Part shown: one piece after another, positions 31,201-43,030 of the stretch
Layout of the letters: each line of letters opens with the position of its first letter
Numbering within the stretch: the first letter of the stretch is position 1
Assembly (NCBI GenBank): GCA_020284085.1
Contig: JACEVL010001161.1
Span: 2,899,344 to 2,963,343, forward strand
Origin: Aporrectodea caliginosa
Taxonomy: Eukaryota > Annelida > Clitellata > Crassiclitellata > Lumbricidae
DNA length: 64,000 bases
Direction of reading: 5' to 3'
Notes under the pieces: model-generated
Seen by the model: only the letters and a program-made list of their open reading frames with translations
What the model was told of the DNA's origin: nothing
Database searches by the model: none
Translations under genes and position numbers: made by a program

Positions 31201-31758
31201 GGAGGTGAGAGGAGAGTGGAGAATGTTGAGCGCAGTGGGTGATTGGAGGTGAGAGGAGAGTGGAGAATGTTGAGCGCAGTGGGTGATTGGAGGTGAGAGG
31301 AGAGTGGAGAATGTTGAGCGCAGTGGGTGATTGGAGGTGAGAGGAGAGTGGAGAATGTTGAGCGCAGTGGGTGATTGGAGGTGAGAGGAGAGTGGAGAAT
31401 GTTGAGCGCAGTGGGTGATTGGAGGTGAGAGGAGAGTGGAGAATGTTGAGCGCAGTGGGTGATTGGAGGTGAGAGGAGAGTGGAGAATGTTGAGCGCAGT
31501 GGGTGATTGGAGGTGAGAGGAGAGTGGAGAATGTTCAGCGCAGTGGGTGATTGGAGGTGAGAGGAGAGTGGAGAATGTTGAGCGCAGTGGGTGATTGGAG
31601 GTGAGAGGAGAGTGGAGAATGTTGAGCGCAGTGGGTGATTGGAGGTGAGAGGAGAGTGGAGAATGTTGAGCGCAGTGGGTGATTGGAGGTGAGAGGAGAG
31701 TGGAGAATGTTGAGCGCAGTGGGTGATTGGAGGTGAGAGGAGAGTGGAGAATGTTGAG
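31201..31758. repeat. 44-bp minisatellite, ~12.7 nearly identical copies
   Basis: The unit begins GGAGGTGAGAGGAGAGTGGA and contains GAGCGCAGTGGGTGATT. The copies are identical apart from one G-to-C change near 31535 and the partial last unit. As 44 is not a multiple of three, each reading frame cycles through all three phases and shows a 44-residue period. The homogeneity points to recent expansion or gene conversion. Confidence 0.97.
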
Positions 31759-31929
31759 TGCAAATAGGTTGAATGTGAACTTGGTAGATTTGCGTGTCTG
31801 TATACGTGTATGTCAGCAACGACTTTGAAGCTGAATCAATGGATCTTACTAAATAATAAATAGCAAACTCAAGGACTGTGTGCCTTGTTTGAGTTGCGCT
31901 ACGCTACGTATAATGGGTGAGACTATAGC

Positions 31930-32045
31930 GCGAGGTCCGATCGTGTGACAGCTTCAGAGAAAAGACGAGCGACACTGGCCGTGGCTGGGCTGGGAGCGCC
32001 TCTTCTTGAAGAGGCGCTATATAAATTTCCGGAATGAATGAATGA
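31930..32045 (+). mobile_element. Retroposon 3' end with GAAT tail
   Basis: GGAGCGCCTCTTCTTGAAGAGG-type sequence followed by GCGCTATATAAATTTCC and (GAAT)3, as in the SINE and LINE tails elsewhere in this window. Its body is truncated. The 20-base part shown is a small hairpin. Confidence 0.5.
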
Positions 32046-33144
32046 CATAGATTTAGAACTAGCGTTTGTTAGCAGCGTTTTATCTATAGATACTAGTATA
32101 CCATTAGTCTTAGAGATACCCCAGGAACAGCTGTTCGTCTCATCAAAGTTCTTGTCAAATAAAGTGAAGCAACCAATTCGAAAGAGATCACCGTAAAACA
32201 TGTTCAGTCATTTTCTACCAAGCTAGAGGTCACCGTGAGGTCGTCGCCTGTCTGATAGATTAATTAAAAATTCCCAGCCATCCGATCTCTACCGTCTATT
32301 TAACATTTCAACCAACCGGATCAACCTCAATCCCCGCTGCTCTTACACCACCTCGCCCTTCTCTCACCAATTCCTTAATGTTTGGCAATCGCTCAAAAGT
32401 TAAAACCGCTCCACCCTACTACTGTAAGCAGTGCCGGATTTTGACTAGGTTAGGCTCTAAGGCTCTAAGGCTAAGCTATATAAAACCTGGAGGACCTGGG
32501 TATAAAGAATTACACCAGAAAGGTCTCACAAAGATTTAAAACATATAGGCTTTTTAATTAATTAATAGCAAGGCATTTAAAGCATTTAAAGTGAAAAAAT
32601 CAAATTCTTTGCAAATGAATGCATTTTTTTAGCTGATTACATATTTATAATTTTGTTGGCTTGATCTTTATCATAGTTTTAATATAGTATACGCTGGAGG
32701 CCTGGAAACAATACTCAAATGTGATTTTTTTATAATTTTAATGTTCATTAATATATATAATAGCCTACAAACTTTTTGAGACCCTTGCGTATTGAGGTCT
32801 TATAATAAGCTGTAGCTTTTGTTTCAGCTTAATGGCAAAGGTGGCACTGACTGTTAGACCCAAGTCATGGACCAATTTATTCGTTTGTATCCTATTGCAT
32901 CATCTGTCAAACCCGTTTTTGTTTCATTGGTTCAATAAAAAGTGTGGTTATGGCTATCGTTAAACAACCAACCCTGCGTTTGGTTTTCGCACCTTTCAAT
33001 AAAAACTAATGGCAGTAGGTTTAAAGAAATCCGCCCGTTACTCTTCTCCTCTGCCTCCAAGCACCATCCTCTGTATCCGTTTGCAGCCTGCCTTCTTCTG
33101 TTTTTGGATTTCAATTCGGAACGAATCCGAGCTACGCCATCTTT

Positions 33145-33290
33145 AATCGATTTCGTCTTAGTTTTTCTGCCAGTGATTAAACTGGTTTCTTCGGTCTCAT
33201 TTCTTGCGCAGTGGAGGGGCGCTATATAAGTCCTCTGAATGAATGAATGAATGAATGAATGAATGAATGAATGAATGAATGAACGAATGA
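33145..33290 (+). mobile_element. Retroposon 3' end with long GAAT tail
   Basis: GGGGCGCTATATAAGTCC is followed by about 13 GAAT units (33237-33290). It shares its 3' end with the copy at 31930-32045. The upstream body is not recognisable. Confidence 0.55.
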
Positions 33291-33381
33291 ATGGTGTTAG
33301 AGAGTTTACGGCTATAATACGATTGCATCATTTCAATCCTTAAAACAGCAGTGTTGCAATTCACACCTGATGAGATCCGAC

Positions 33382-33424
33382 TGACTGACTGACTGACTGA
33401 CTGACTGACTGACTGACTGACTGA
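33382..33424. repeat. (ACTG)n microsatellite
   Basis: About 11 ACTG units. Confidence 0.95.
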
Positions 33425-33857
33425 ATCGGTCACGTCGTTGACCATCATCACCATCATCAGCAGCAGCATTATCATCAGAACTATGATCAGTTTAATCATC
33501 TCGTCATCACGCAATAACAGTATCGCCAAAATCATCTGCGTGATCATCGTCATCTTCATCTTCATTAGTCTCCGTATTTTTTATTATGATTCGCATCAAT
33601 ACGAGGCCACATATTATTTCTTTGTCGTCAACAAACACAATGCTGGCAGAAGCGCACACAGAGTACACACGCATGATATAGCTGATATATATATACATAT
33701 ATATATATATACATGTATATAGGGCTATATTGCTATAAATATACATGTATGTATGAGCGGCGCATCATTTATGAATTGAGTCCAAACTCCATATTAATTA
33801 ATCTGACAGCCTTTTGTTCGCTCAGTAAATTTGCAAGCGATATCTAAGAAGAACCAA

Positions 33858-34945
33858 CGGATGGAAAGACAGATAGACAGACAGACGGACGGAAGGACGG
33901 ACAGACAGACAGACCTAAGGACGGACAGACAGACAGACCGACGGACGGACGGAAGGACGGACAGACAGACGGACGGAAGGAACAGACCTAAGGACAGACA
34001 GACGGACGGATGGAAGGACAGACGGACAGACCTAAGGACGGACAGACAGACGGACGGATGGAAGGACGGACAGACAGACGGACGGAAGGACGGACAGACA
34101 GACGGACGGAAGGACGGACAGACAAACAGACCTAAGGACAGACAGACGGACGGATGGAAGGACAGACTGACGGACCTAAGGACAGACGGACGGAAGGAAG
34201 GACAGACAGACGGACAGACCTAAGGACGGACAGACAGACAGACGGACGGATGGAAGGACGGACGGATGGAAGGACGGAAAGACAGACAGACAGGCCTAAG
34301 GACAGACAGACGGACCTAAGGACGGACAGACGGACCTAAGGACGGATGGAAGGAGGGACAGACAGACAGACCTAAGGACGGACAGACGGACCTAAGGACA
34401 GACAGACAGACGGACGGATGGAAGGACGGACGGATGGAAGGACGGAAAGACAGACAGAGCAGGCCTAAGGACAGACAGACGGACCTAAGGACGGACAGAC
34501 GGACCCTAAGGACGGATGGAAGGAGGGACAGACAGACAGGCCTAAGGACGGACAGACGGACCTAAGGACAGACAGACGGACGGAAGGACGGACAGACAAA
34601 CAGACAGACGGACGGAAAGACGGACGGACGGAAGGACGGACAGACAGACAAAAAGACAGACGGAAGGACGAACAGACAGACGGACGGACAGACGGACGGA
34701 CGGAAGGACAAACAGACAGATGGACAAACAGACAGACGGACGGACGAACAGACAGACGGACGGACAGACGGACGGACGGAAGGACAAACAGACAGACGGA
34801 CGGACAGACGGACGGACAGACGGACGGATGGAAGGACGGAAAGACAGATAGACAGGCCTAAGGACAGACAGACAGACGGACGGATGGAAGGACGGACAGA
34901 CAAACAGACCAAAGGACGGACAGACGGACGGAAGGACGGACAGAA
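33858..34945. repeat. 1.09-kb GACA/GACG/GGAA tetranucleotide array with higher-order order
   Basis: Degenerate GACAGACGGACGGAAGGAC repeats, punctuated by CCTAAGGACAGACAGACGG modules at irregular 40-100 bp spacing. The punctuation shows segmental amplification of a larger unit within the simple repeat. All frames (Asp/Arg/Thr/Gln and Pro/Ser/Val/Cys) are repeat translations. Confidence 0.95.
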
Positions 34946-35091
34946 TGCACGGTCCACATGCAATCAGATGCTGAGGTTGAACAAATTGCAGGATTAAGCT
35001 CAAAGCTCTTTGTTTTCATCCTTCTCTTCTCTCTCTGAGTTCATATATAGGACTATGTATTTATAGACGGTCCTCGATATGTTTTGTATAT

Positions 35092-35165
35092 ACACATGTA
35101 CGCATACATATACACATACATATACACATACATATACACATACATATACATATATGCGTGTATAT
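35092..35165. repeat. (ACATAT)n microsatellite
   Basis: ACATACATATACACATACATAT-type repeats over about 70 bp, ending in a short TA run. Confidence 0.85.
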
Positions 35166-35445
35166 ATATGAGTTTGAACTGATGAGGCGTGTGAACTTTA
35201 TCCATACATACGGTCGACTGCGTTTAATATTTATGGTTCTACGTTCACTGCATATACGTCGTTGGCCAACATAGGATCATATTTCCAGATGGTTGAATAT
35301 ACGCTGAACGCAACGACCGCAGTATATTCAGCCTTAATTGGAAGATTGTGTCAAGATACGCCTACCATTCAAACGCATTTGTATACATAATATATGCATC
35401 TATATGACTCTCGCCTTAAAAAGAGACAGGCTTATTGTGCGCGGA

Positions 35446-35672
35446 GGAGACCATATGAAACGGACATAGAGATGAGCTTATATGTGGAGACCATATGCAA
35501 CGGACATAGAGAAGAGTTTATATGTGGAGACCATATGTAAAGGACATAGAGATGGGCTTATATGTGGAGACCATATGCCACAGTCATAGAGATGGGCTTA
35601 TAAGCAGAGACCATATGCAACGGACATAGAGATTGGCGTATATGCGGAGACCATATGCAAAGAACATGGAAA
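35446..35672. repeat. ~45-bp tandem repeat, five diverged copies
   Basis: Units contain GGAGACCATATG and GGACATAGAGATGGG and recur about every 45 bp. The copies are clearly diverged, so this array is older than the 44-bp one at 31.2 kb. Confidence 0.85.
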
Positions 35673-35829
35673 CGGCGCAATAGAACATGCGTGCATTGAT
35701 TCCGAGTTTTAGATCTATATACTACTGCACTGCAGAGAGTTTCGATCGAATACAGTATGCATTCAAAATACAGCTTGTGTATGATAATTATGTAATGCAT
35801 GGTTGTTTTTTTCGCACATATCAGCCCTA

Positions 35830-36005
35830 GACAGGGGCGTAGTATGGACAAAATTTCGATGCGGTTCTAATATTTGGGGGTTTCCACTGGAGATGGTCGC
35901 AAAAGTTAAGGTTTTTTATATTTTGACTGTAAAAGCATAAAAAAAATTTCGGAAACGTATTTGGGGGTTTGAACCCGTAAAACCATCCCTAAATACGCCC
36001 ATGGC
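35830..36005 (-). mobile_element. Short MITE-like repeat, family M, inverted copy
   Basis: On the minus strand it starts GGGCGTATTTAGGGATGG and ends near CATACTACGCCCCTG. Shared blocks with the other copies include the purine-rich GGGGGTTT stretch next to the ends. A CAGGGGCGTA end would fit a hAT-type MITE, but no target duplication is clear. Confidence 0.6.
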
Positions 36006-36129
36006 CCTAGAACGAGGATAGGTGGGTTATGAGGAATGAAAATTCAGGTAACCTTCATGTGTTTCTCTGGGTCGGGCAATGTAGGAAATATTTCTGCCTT
36101 TGCGACTAGAAATAATTGTCTGTATATAT

Positions 36130-36290
36130 GTAGTCACAGTATCGATCGATGGCGCTGATCACTGGTTCTTGGGGGGGTCTGTTCTAGGTTCCTTTGGGCG
36201 GTGATCATATGAGAGAAGATCTGAACCTGTAGGGCCTACTGTCAATGTTACCATGCGAGCGCCCTTTCAGTCAGCCACCGTATCACATTC
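36130..36290 (-). mobile_element. Diverged tRNA-derived SINE
   Basis: The minus strand shows a weak A box (GGTGGCTGACTGAAAGGGC) and B box (GGTTCAGATC), with a body ending in GGCGCCATCG as in the copy at 24648-24813. Its decay suggests an older insertion. Confidence 0.5.
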
Positions 36291-37985
36291 AACGTCAGAA
36301 AATGTCCGAAGAAAGATGTGATTCTGGGAATGTTGTTGAATGGCAAATCATGCCTTCACAAATAAATTGAATTTTTCTCTTCGATTAGTTTTTGCCTATT
36401 TGTTGGTAAATTCATTTAACGCAAGTAGTCTTGACCACATTAATGTCTTTATTCATCCGTCCATTCGCTCGTCCATCATCCATTTATCAAAGCAATAATT
36501 CGTCAATTCTCTCGATCGTCGGCGTTTTCGATACTTTTGAAAGACGTTCGGTTGACCTGACGAGTTGCCCCATAAAGGTCACTGACCCGAAATCAATTAT
36601 TTAGCGCTGATTGGGCGAGGATGATGAGAATCTGGGTGAGGTCATCGGGGTCGTTGTCAGAAACCAGCGATGGAAGCGACTCCGAGGAATTGCATCATTC
36701 GTGAATTTGCGATTCAATGAGTTTCGTGGAATTTCCGTCCATGTTCAGCACTAATCAATTTGCTGACCCTTCGTACCCTGATTTCGTCGGCTCCTCCTCC
36801 TCACGAGTGGACGGTCCAATGACCACTCTGATGCGGAGGATGCTAGGGCTGCTGCTGCTGCTGCAGCTGCCTACTGATCCGAATCCATATCCACCAATGC
36901 CTTTGCATCATCCCTCTTCGCAACATCCGGATATTGTAATGTAACGTAATCTGGTGTTTCTATAGCGACAGAGCTGCACTTTAGATGCTTTTATGCGCTG
37001 CTATAGGTTCAAACTGCTGACAAAGGCATCCAGAGACAGAAGAATCCAAAGTCTGACAGTCTTTCACAAACAGGCAGCTGTTCTTAAAAATAGTCAATCA
37101 ATGAGTCAATCAAACAGCCAGTCACCCGCACAGTCGTTGAGACAGCAAGATACTGTACCACAGTGTACCAAAGCTTTTAGAAAAAAACCAGAAGCCAGCC
37201 AAACATGTAGTTATCTACAAATATATCATTTAGTCAGACAAAATGCTACTGAAAAGCCAGCAATCCAAGTAGTAAACAGTGAAACATTCTTAAATCCACA
37301 CAGTCAGCCAAAGAGCAGGGCTTAAAGTGTGACTGGACGGTCATGGACGGCGACCAGGCACTTATTTTCAAGGCTGGACGCCGTCCTGCCACTTATTAGG
37401 CCAGTACAGCCTGGACGCTGTCCATGCAGCGTCCATGCAGCAATGTAATTCCTCTACGTTACTATAAACAGCTTTTGCCCTAGGTGAGGGGCAAAAGCAG
37501 TTTGAATGTAATTATTTTTTATGTCATCTTTTTAAAAAATTTCAAAAGATCTTAACTTCTTATAGTTAGTGTTGTATCAATGCAGTAGTTCCAGATGATT
37601 ATGTGGATCGACTTTTCAGGCGTGTAAAGCGATAACCTTATGGTTATTCGTGATGCCATTTACATGTATAGCAGCTTTTCAATCAGGATGCCCTCATTAG
37701 ACTACTGTTCTAATGTCGGCTATACCATTGGACAAAATGCTTAGACAATTTACACAAACCGAAAGAAAAATTAGTTTGAACAGGATTTAGACTGCAGAAA
37801 TTAACTAGACACTTCTGCAAGAGCCGAAAGGCGAAAAGTAAAGACGAAACCTGTTTCTTTAAAAATAAAGTTTCAAATTTGCTGTGCTGTTAGTCTGAGA
37901 ATCTGGAAGAAGCAATTTCTGCTGGAATATTTCGTGACTTTATCGTTCAGAAACAAATGGAAAACAAGGGCCTAAAACGTGCTCC

Positions 37986-38090
37986 ATTGATATCAACTAC
38001 TACTAAATGCATTCGCTTCTGGGGTTCCGCCCCAGACCCCGCCGGGGGAGCTTACGACGCTCCCCCAGACCCCTAATCGTTACAGGCTTC
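37986..38090. repeat. GC-rich inverted motif, probable interspersed repeat
   Basis: TTCTGGGGTTCCGCCCCAGA is a hairpin; GGGGGAGC and GCTCCCCC form a second one right after it. The composition is strikingly GC-rich against the AT-rich intron. Such paired GGGGTTCCGCCCC motifs often belong to interspersed repeats; the family is unknown. Confidence 0.4.
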
Positions 38091-38221
38091 ATGCCTTCAG
38101 CACTCGCCACTTCGCGCCTTCAGCGCTTGCAATATGAGCACCTCCACAGAAATTGTGTAGTTGCGCCCTTGATCGGAGAGAGAGGGTTGGGGAGCGGGAT
38201 GGGAGTGAGAAGGGAGGAGAA

Positions 38222-38378
38222 ATGGGCGTATTTAGGGGTGGTTTTACTGGTTCAACCCCTCCAAATAGATGCAATACTGTAACAAAACATTAAAAATGTA
38301 GAAAATTACGACCATGTCCAATGGAAACCCCTAAAACTAAAACCCTCACGAAATTGTTGCCTGGCTACGACTTGGGGA
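38222..38378. mobile_element. Short MITE-like repeat, family M, copy 3
   Basis: Starts GGGCGTATTTAGGGGTGG and ends GTTGCCTGGCTACGACTTG, with ACCATGTCCAATGGAAACCC inside, closely matching the copy at 25222-25380. Confidence 0.65.
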
Positions 38379-41065
38379 AAGGGTATAGGTAGGAGGAGGG
38401 GATGGAAAGGTATGGAGCGTCCAGGCACTTCTTTTTTTACACTTTAAGCACTGCCAAAGAGGCATTCAACCAAACAGACAGTCAGCTGAACAGTCTACAA
38501 GAAACAAGTGACAGGAGTGAGACTGAGACAATCATACAGGCGACACACAGACAGACAGACAGACAGACATTCAATCACCAGACGAATAGACAGACAAACA
38601 GATTGACAAACGGTTTCAACATTTGCAAGCGGAAAGCATACGACAGAGCACATGCAAGTCAACTTCCGGGAGGCATGCAGAAGGACACAGACAGTTGGTT
38701 ACACAGACAGTCAGGAAGCACCAAACAGTCAGTCAGTTTTCCAGACATAGAGTCAGTGAGGTATAAAGACTATCGGCGGGCAGAAAAGACAGACATGTAG
38801 ACAGCCATCTTGCCCTGAGGAGGTCTACAAAGACTCTACATATATTGACAGACGGGGTCAATGTGCTTCAAAGCTGAGAAGAGCAATTTCCGAGCGTAAG
38901 AAGAAGTAGAGGAAGAAGAAGAAGAAAGTCTGCATCGAATGATTTGAATGGATAATAGAAAGGGGAACTTCAGCTCCGTTCAATCGCCATCGCCTATTAC
39001 ATTCGCCGTGTAATTATGCCGTGATCAGTGACTCACTTGAAGGCCAGAGGGCATCATTTTCTCCCCTAACAGCCATCGTCATACAGGGATACAACGACTG
39101 AGAAATCACTCCCTGGTCAATCGACTGCATTCGATTTAACATATTTGCAATCTATACCATCTCAAAAACCTCCACTGAGTTTGATTATCACCATTGCCAC
39201 TAATTATTAACAAAGGCATCAACACAAGAGCAGACGTTATGCTTCCACTCGAGGTAGCTGCGCTCCCCTCCACCTTTGTGTTTGAATTTACGGATGGGCT
39301 GAATCACAGTCACAATGTTTTCGACATAAAAGCACAATCTCTTTCCTTGTCCCTTTCCCTGGACCCACCAAATAAGCAGATCTGTTGGTCCCAATCTTTA
39401 CCGATATCTGTCCTTTACTATCTCTCCTCCCTCCCTTCTCGCTCCATCCATTCACCCTCAAACTCTCTCTCCAAGTGTTCTGAAGAAGCTATCTGGTTAA
39501 CATGAAAATAGACGATACACAAAGACTCGCATACTAATCGAGTGTTAAGTTGGTGAAAGGATTTTAGGTAATTTTAACATAGTTTTATGTGTCAGCATTA
39601 TAGTTATGTTTGCTAACTTAATCGTTTAAGGAGGCATATCTCACAAAAGCGCTGTTATGCTAGCCTAAATGGCAGAGATGTAATACGTGACAAGAGTACT
39701 TGAAACCTAAGTGCTTGTACTCGTACATGAGACATTAGTACTTGTACTTGAAACCTAAATATTTGAAACATCTCTGCTAAATGTTGCAAAGTTCGTTAAG
39801 AACAAAAAGCTGTTTAGTAAGCATACGGATCATGTTCTATCATATAATATGTAAGGTGACTAAAGGTCTTAACTAAAAGATATATAGGCTACCTAAAATA
39901 TCTTACCTTAAAAATTTGACCTTAAATATCTTACCCTAAATAACTTCTAACCTTAAAGATTTGACCAAAAGGGGACTTCTTCTTGTGCTGGTTTTAGCTG
40001 ACCACATGCTGCAATTTTTGTTACGGTAAACGTCGCTAGGGTCCGTTTTTACAGGTTCTTTGACTGGTAATATATGGAATTCTTCGTGCATTCCACTATA
40101 GTAACATATACAGTTGACTACGCATAATTAAATTGCTGCCGAACAGAACAACCATTAATTACATTCACTGTTCCCTGGGCACTAAGGCCTGTGCATAACT
40201 TAAGCATTCAGTTGCTGCATGTCATATGAGACCCTGATCAGCACTCACTGCCCTATATATGCCTATGCACTTGATGCCCTGTACAACGAGGTCAAGATCA
40301 CCTTGGTTCGTTTTTCAACGCCGTTTAAAAAGACCAGCAATCGCGAATTGAACCAGTTTAACCCGGTCAGCAGAATAGACCATTAAATCCTTTTCTCTTT
40401 TCTTCGTTACATGAATCTGCGCTGTCTAAATTCAGTCACACGTGGAACGGAGATAGAATGGAACAGGTTCAGTGGTCTTTTCCACTTGCTGGCTTTCCTT
40501 CTATCTCCATCTCATGCGTGAACGAATCAATCCTAACGAGTCAGCTGAAGAGATGACTGGAGGGCTGTCTTTCTTTTACTTCCATTTCAAGACTGAATCG
40601 TGTCGTCTGTCATTATAAGAATAGATCCGACCAAAAGGTCGTCTGCACAGCTGCCTCGTCAGTCTCTGTTATAACGTCAGTCTGACGTTGTGACGATTCT
40701 AGGCCTAAGTTTTCACAGACATAACAATTCTTTCATTTATCGACAAGAGTGATGCCATTGTTCAAAGTGACCCATATTGAAACGATGCTTGCTGGTCAAA
40801 AGTGATCTGGCTATATCTAGGCAAATATCAGCCCTCTAGCGGAAGAGTACCGAACCAGAACATGAAAACGGTACAGCGAATTTATTATATAGGATAGGTC
40901 GATGAGTACACATACATATGTAATACTACAAAAATATAACGCAGATGAAGGCCAAAGAGTTTGATTATCGCGTAGACCTATATAAAAATATAACAGGTGA
41001 AGTTCTATTAATAAACATTTTATGTATGGGCCTACAGATAAAGACTACAACATGTCCCCCGCCGT

Positions 41066-41252
41066 TTAAAGCCACGGGGGTATTTAGGGGGAGTTTTAGG
41101 GGTTCAAACACCCCCAAAATAAGTTGCCGAAACATTTTTTATGCAATTATATGCGAATTACAAAGAAACTTAACTTTATCGACCATTTCCTATGGAAACC
41201 CCCCGAAAACTTAAACCCCCCTCCGAAATTTTTTCCTGGCAACGACCATGTT
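41066..41252. mobile_element. Short MITE-like repeat, family M, copy 4
   Basis: Starts GGGGTATTTAGGGGGAGTTT and ends TTTTTTCCTGGCAACGACC, with CGACCATTTCCTATGGAAAC inside. It is more diverged than copies 1 and 3. Confidence 0.6.
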
Positions 41253-41469
41253 TAAAGCACAACTCTTTAGATACTAGCATACTACATAGTAGGCCTATGT
41301 GTGTATATATGCATTTGCATACTTACATCTTGGGTATGCATTCATTTTAGAGACTCATTCATCTTACTGAATTATCTATTCATCCTCGTGAATTATTCAT
41401 CGCCATTTTTTGGAATAATATGCCTATACTTGGTGTCCTTATTGTTGAAATTATCTATTGTCTTTTTTG

Positions 41470-41606
41470 TATTTGGCAATAGTCTTGTGGTTAGAGGACT
41501 TAGAGAACGGGGTTCAAAACTTCAAATCCCTGTTTAGAGCAGAAATCTGTTTCAAGATTTCGTCTCCAATTTGTAAGTAAGTAAATAAGCAAGTAGTAAG
41601 TATATT
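41470..41606 (+). mobile_element. tRNA-derived SINE with GTAA tail
   Basis: A box TAGTCTTGTGGTTAGAGG at about 41480, B box GGTTCAAAACTTC at about 41511, then a short body and a (GTAA)n tail at 41575-41606. It ends 80 bp from the MKX exon 1 donor. Similar GTAA tails occur near 23062 and 63482. Confidence 0.65.
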
Positions 41607-41686
41607 CCTTTTTTAACCAACTGCATTTCTGTATTTTTGTCTAGAATACATTGTCCATTTCTTCACTTGCTCTATTATTGTCCTAC

Positions 41687-42072
41687 CTGTTTTGTTTCTT
41701 CCGGAGTTCCATATAGAACGGAGAATCCGACGACTGGTGTAGAACTTCTTGTTGCTGTTCCTGTGTCGTCGTCGTCGTCAACTGAGAATCTTTCGCTCTG
41801 TCATCGTAAACTGATGATGACGACGACGACGATGTTGATGGTCGTCGTGGACCATTGTTGTTGTTGTTATTGTTGTTGTTGCAATCGCTGAATCTGATGG
41901 AACAGGATGCTTTGAAGCGCTTATCCCCATCCAGCCACGGTTGCTGCTGCTGCTGCTGCTGGTGCTGCTGCTGCTGCTGTTCGTGATGCTGATGATGCTG
42001 GATGGACTGCGGATGAGATGAAGAGTCAGCCTCCGGAAGCCGAGCCTCAGAGACGAGCGGAGTCGTCGACAT
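41687..42072 (-). CDS. MKX: Mohawk homeobox gene, exon 1 (start codon, Gln/Asn/Ser-rich N-terminus)
   Basis: On the minus strand ATG at 42072-42070 has a fair context (AACCATGT) and an in-frame TGA 12 bases upstream, which fixes the start. The exon encodes MSTTPLVSEARLPEADSS, His/Gln repeats, a poly-Asn run and a Ser run. It ends SPFYMELRKKQN followed by a split Arg codon and a strong donor AAACAG|GTAGGA at 41686. The phase 2 exit matches exon 2. The junction KKQN-R-NGSAEERR lines up with RQNGGKVRHKR before the homeodomain of human MKX, which supports joining these exons over 20 kb. The homopolymer runs come from CTG and TTG repeats in the plus strand. The N-terminal part itself is not conserved enough to be diagnostic. 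Confidence 0.8.
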
Positions 42073-42264
42073 GGTTGCTGATCAGTGAATGACCACCACC
42101 GCTTGGACTGTGGTTGAGTTTCCAAAGGACCTTCCTCCTCTGCTACCAGCGAAAGCAGCAGCTGCACATGCACCACCACACTTCCTCACGCACCTAGACG
42201 CACACACAGACAGCGCCGTCCAAGGCCTGCAGAGACACGGTCTGAGTTGGCCCTTATACGCATG

Positions 42265-42541
42265 CGTGCTCTCTGTCTGTCTGTCTGTCTCTGTCTGTCT
42301 CTGTCTCTGTCTCTCTGTCTCTCTCTCTGTATGTCTCTGTCTCTGTCTCTGTCTCTGTCTCTCTCTTTCTCTGTCTTTTTCTCTCTCACTCTGTCTGTCT
42401 GTTGTCTGCCTGTCTGTCCTCTGTTTCTCTCTCTCCTTCTCTCTGTCTGTCTCTGTCTGTCTCTGTCAATGTCTGTCTCTCTGTCTCTGTCGGTTGTCTG
42501 TCTGTCTGTCTCACTCTCTCACTCTCTCACTCTTTCTCTCA
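42265..42541. repeat. (TCTG)n / (TCTC)n microsatellite upstream of MKX
   Basis: TCTGTCTCTGTCTCTCTGTC-type repeats 200-470 bp upstream of the MKX start codon in transcript sense, so within or near its 5' UTR or promoter. Frames over it are not genes. Confidence 0.95.
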
Positions 42542-42989
42542 AACGAATGCTGGCGACTGCATGCATGCGGGAACCAGACTGAACGAACAAAGCCGGTGCA
42601 TTGGAGATGATGGCCTGCTGCGCATCGAGGCCCATGCACACTTCGGCCGCAGCGATGTTAGGCCTCTACTACTACACGGCGCACATGCAGTTGATGCACA
42701 AACGACCTCCTCTGGTTGATGCAGAAAATAATACCGAGCCTCAAAATACAAAGAGAATTATACACAATCATTTCATACAAAGGCAGACGAACGGAAGTAC
42801 AGACGGACAGACAATCAGAAGGACAGGCCTATGTTACTTTGATTTGAGTACCTTTGACATCTGCTTGCCCAAAGGCTACGTGGTATAATTGCCGGCAAAA
42901 TTGATGCGCGAAACATCTGGAATTATACAGTTATTGTATCCATCCGATCGAACGAATGAAAGAACGGAATATCTATTATATCAAAAGGA

Positions 42990-43030
42990 CAGACAGACAG
43001 ACAGACGGACAAACAGACAGACAGAGAGAC
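42990..43030. repeat. (GACA)n microsatellite
   Basis: Short GACAGACAGACGGACAAACA run. The stretch from 43140 to 46515 holds only fragments: a retroposon-like TTCCTGACGCTAGAC...GATGGGTACGAATAAATG tail at 43152-43200 (shared with 56566-56612), an AATGAAA tail near 43450, and scattered CATA runs at 45040-45185. Confidence 0.7.

Larger units (their letters stand above)
21275..41686 (-). other. MKX intron 1 (20.4 kb)
   Basis: It is bounded by the exon 1 donor AACAG|GTAGGA (41686) and the exon 2 acceptor (21275), which agree in phase. It carries the long CATA, GACA and 44-bp arrays, two SINEs on the opposite strand sense, a LINE tail, and four copies of a short MITE family. Parts with nothing recognised are 21275-22440, 22605-23900, 24375-24645, 25385-26345, 26575-28305, 29600-30085, 32045-33140, 36295-37985 and 38380-41065. 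Enhancers may lie there but cannot be told from sequence alone. Confidence 0.75.

Noticed and set aside
31185..31819. 192-codon minus-strand frame
   Set aside because: Purely periodic translation of the 44-bp minisatellite.
36717..36944. 75-codon plus-strand frame with Leu and Pro runs
   Set aside because: Antisense within MKX intron 1, driven partly by a CTG repeat, with no homology or splice evidence.
41637..42179. Plus-strand and other-frame reading of the MKX exon 1 region
   Set aside because: Only the minus frame starting at 42072 has an upstream stop, a fitting donor and the KKQN junction with the homeodomain exon.
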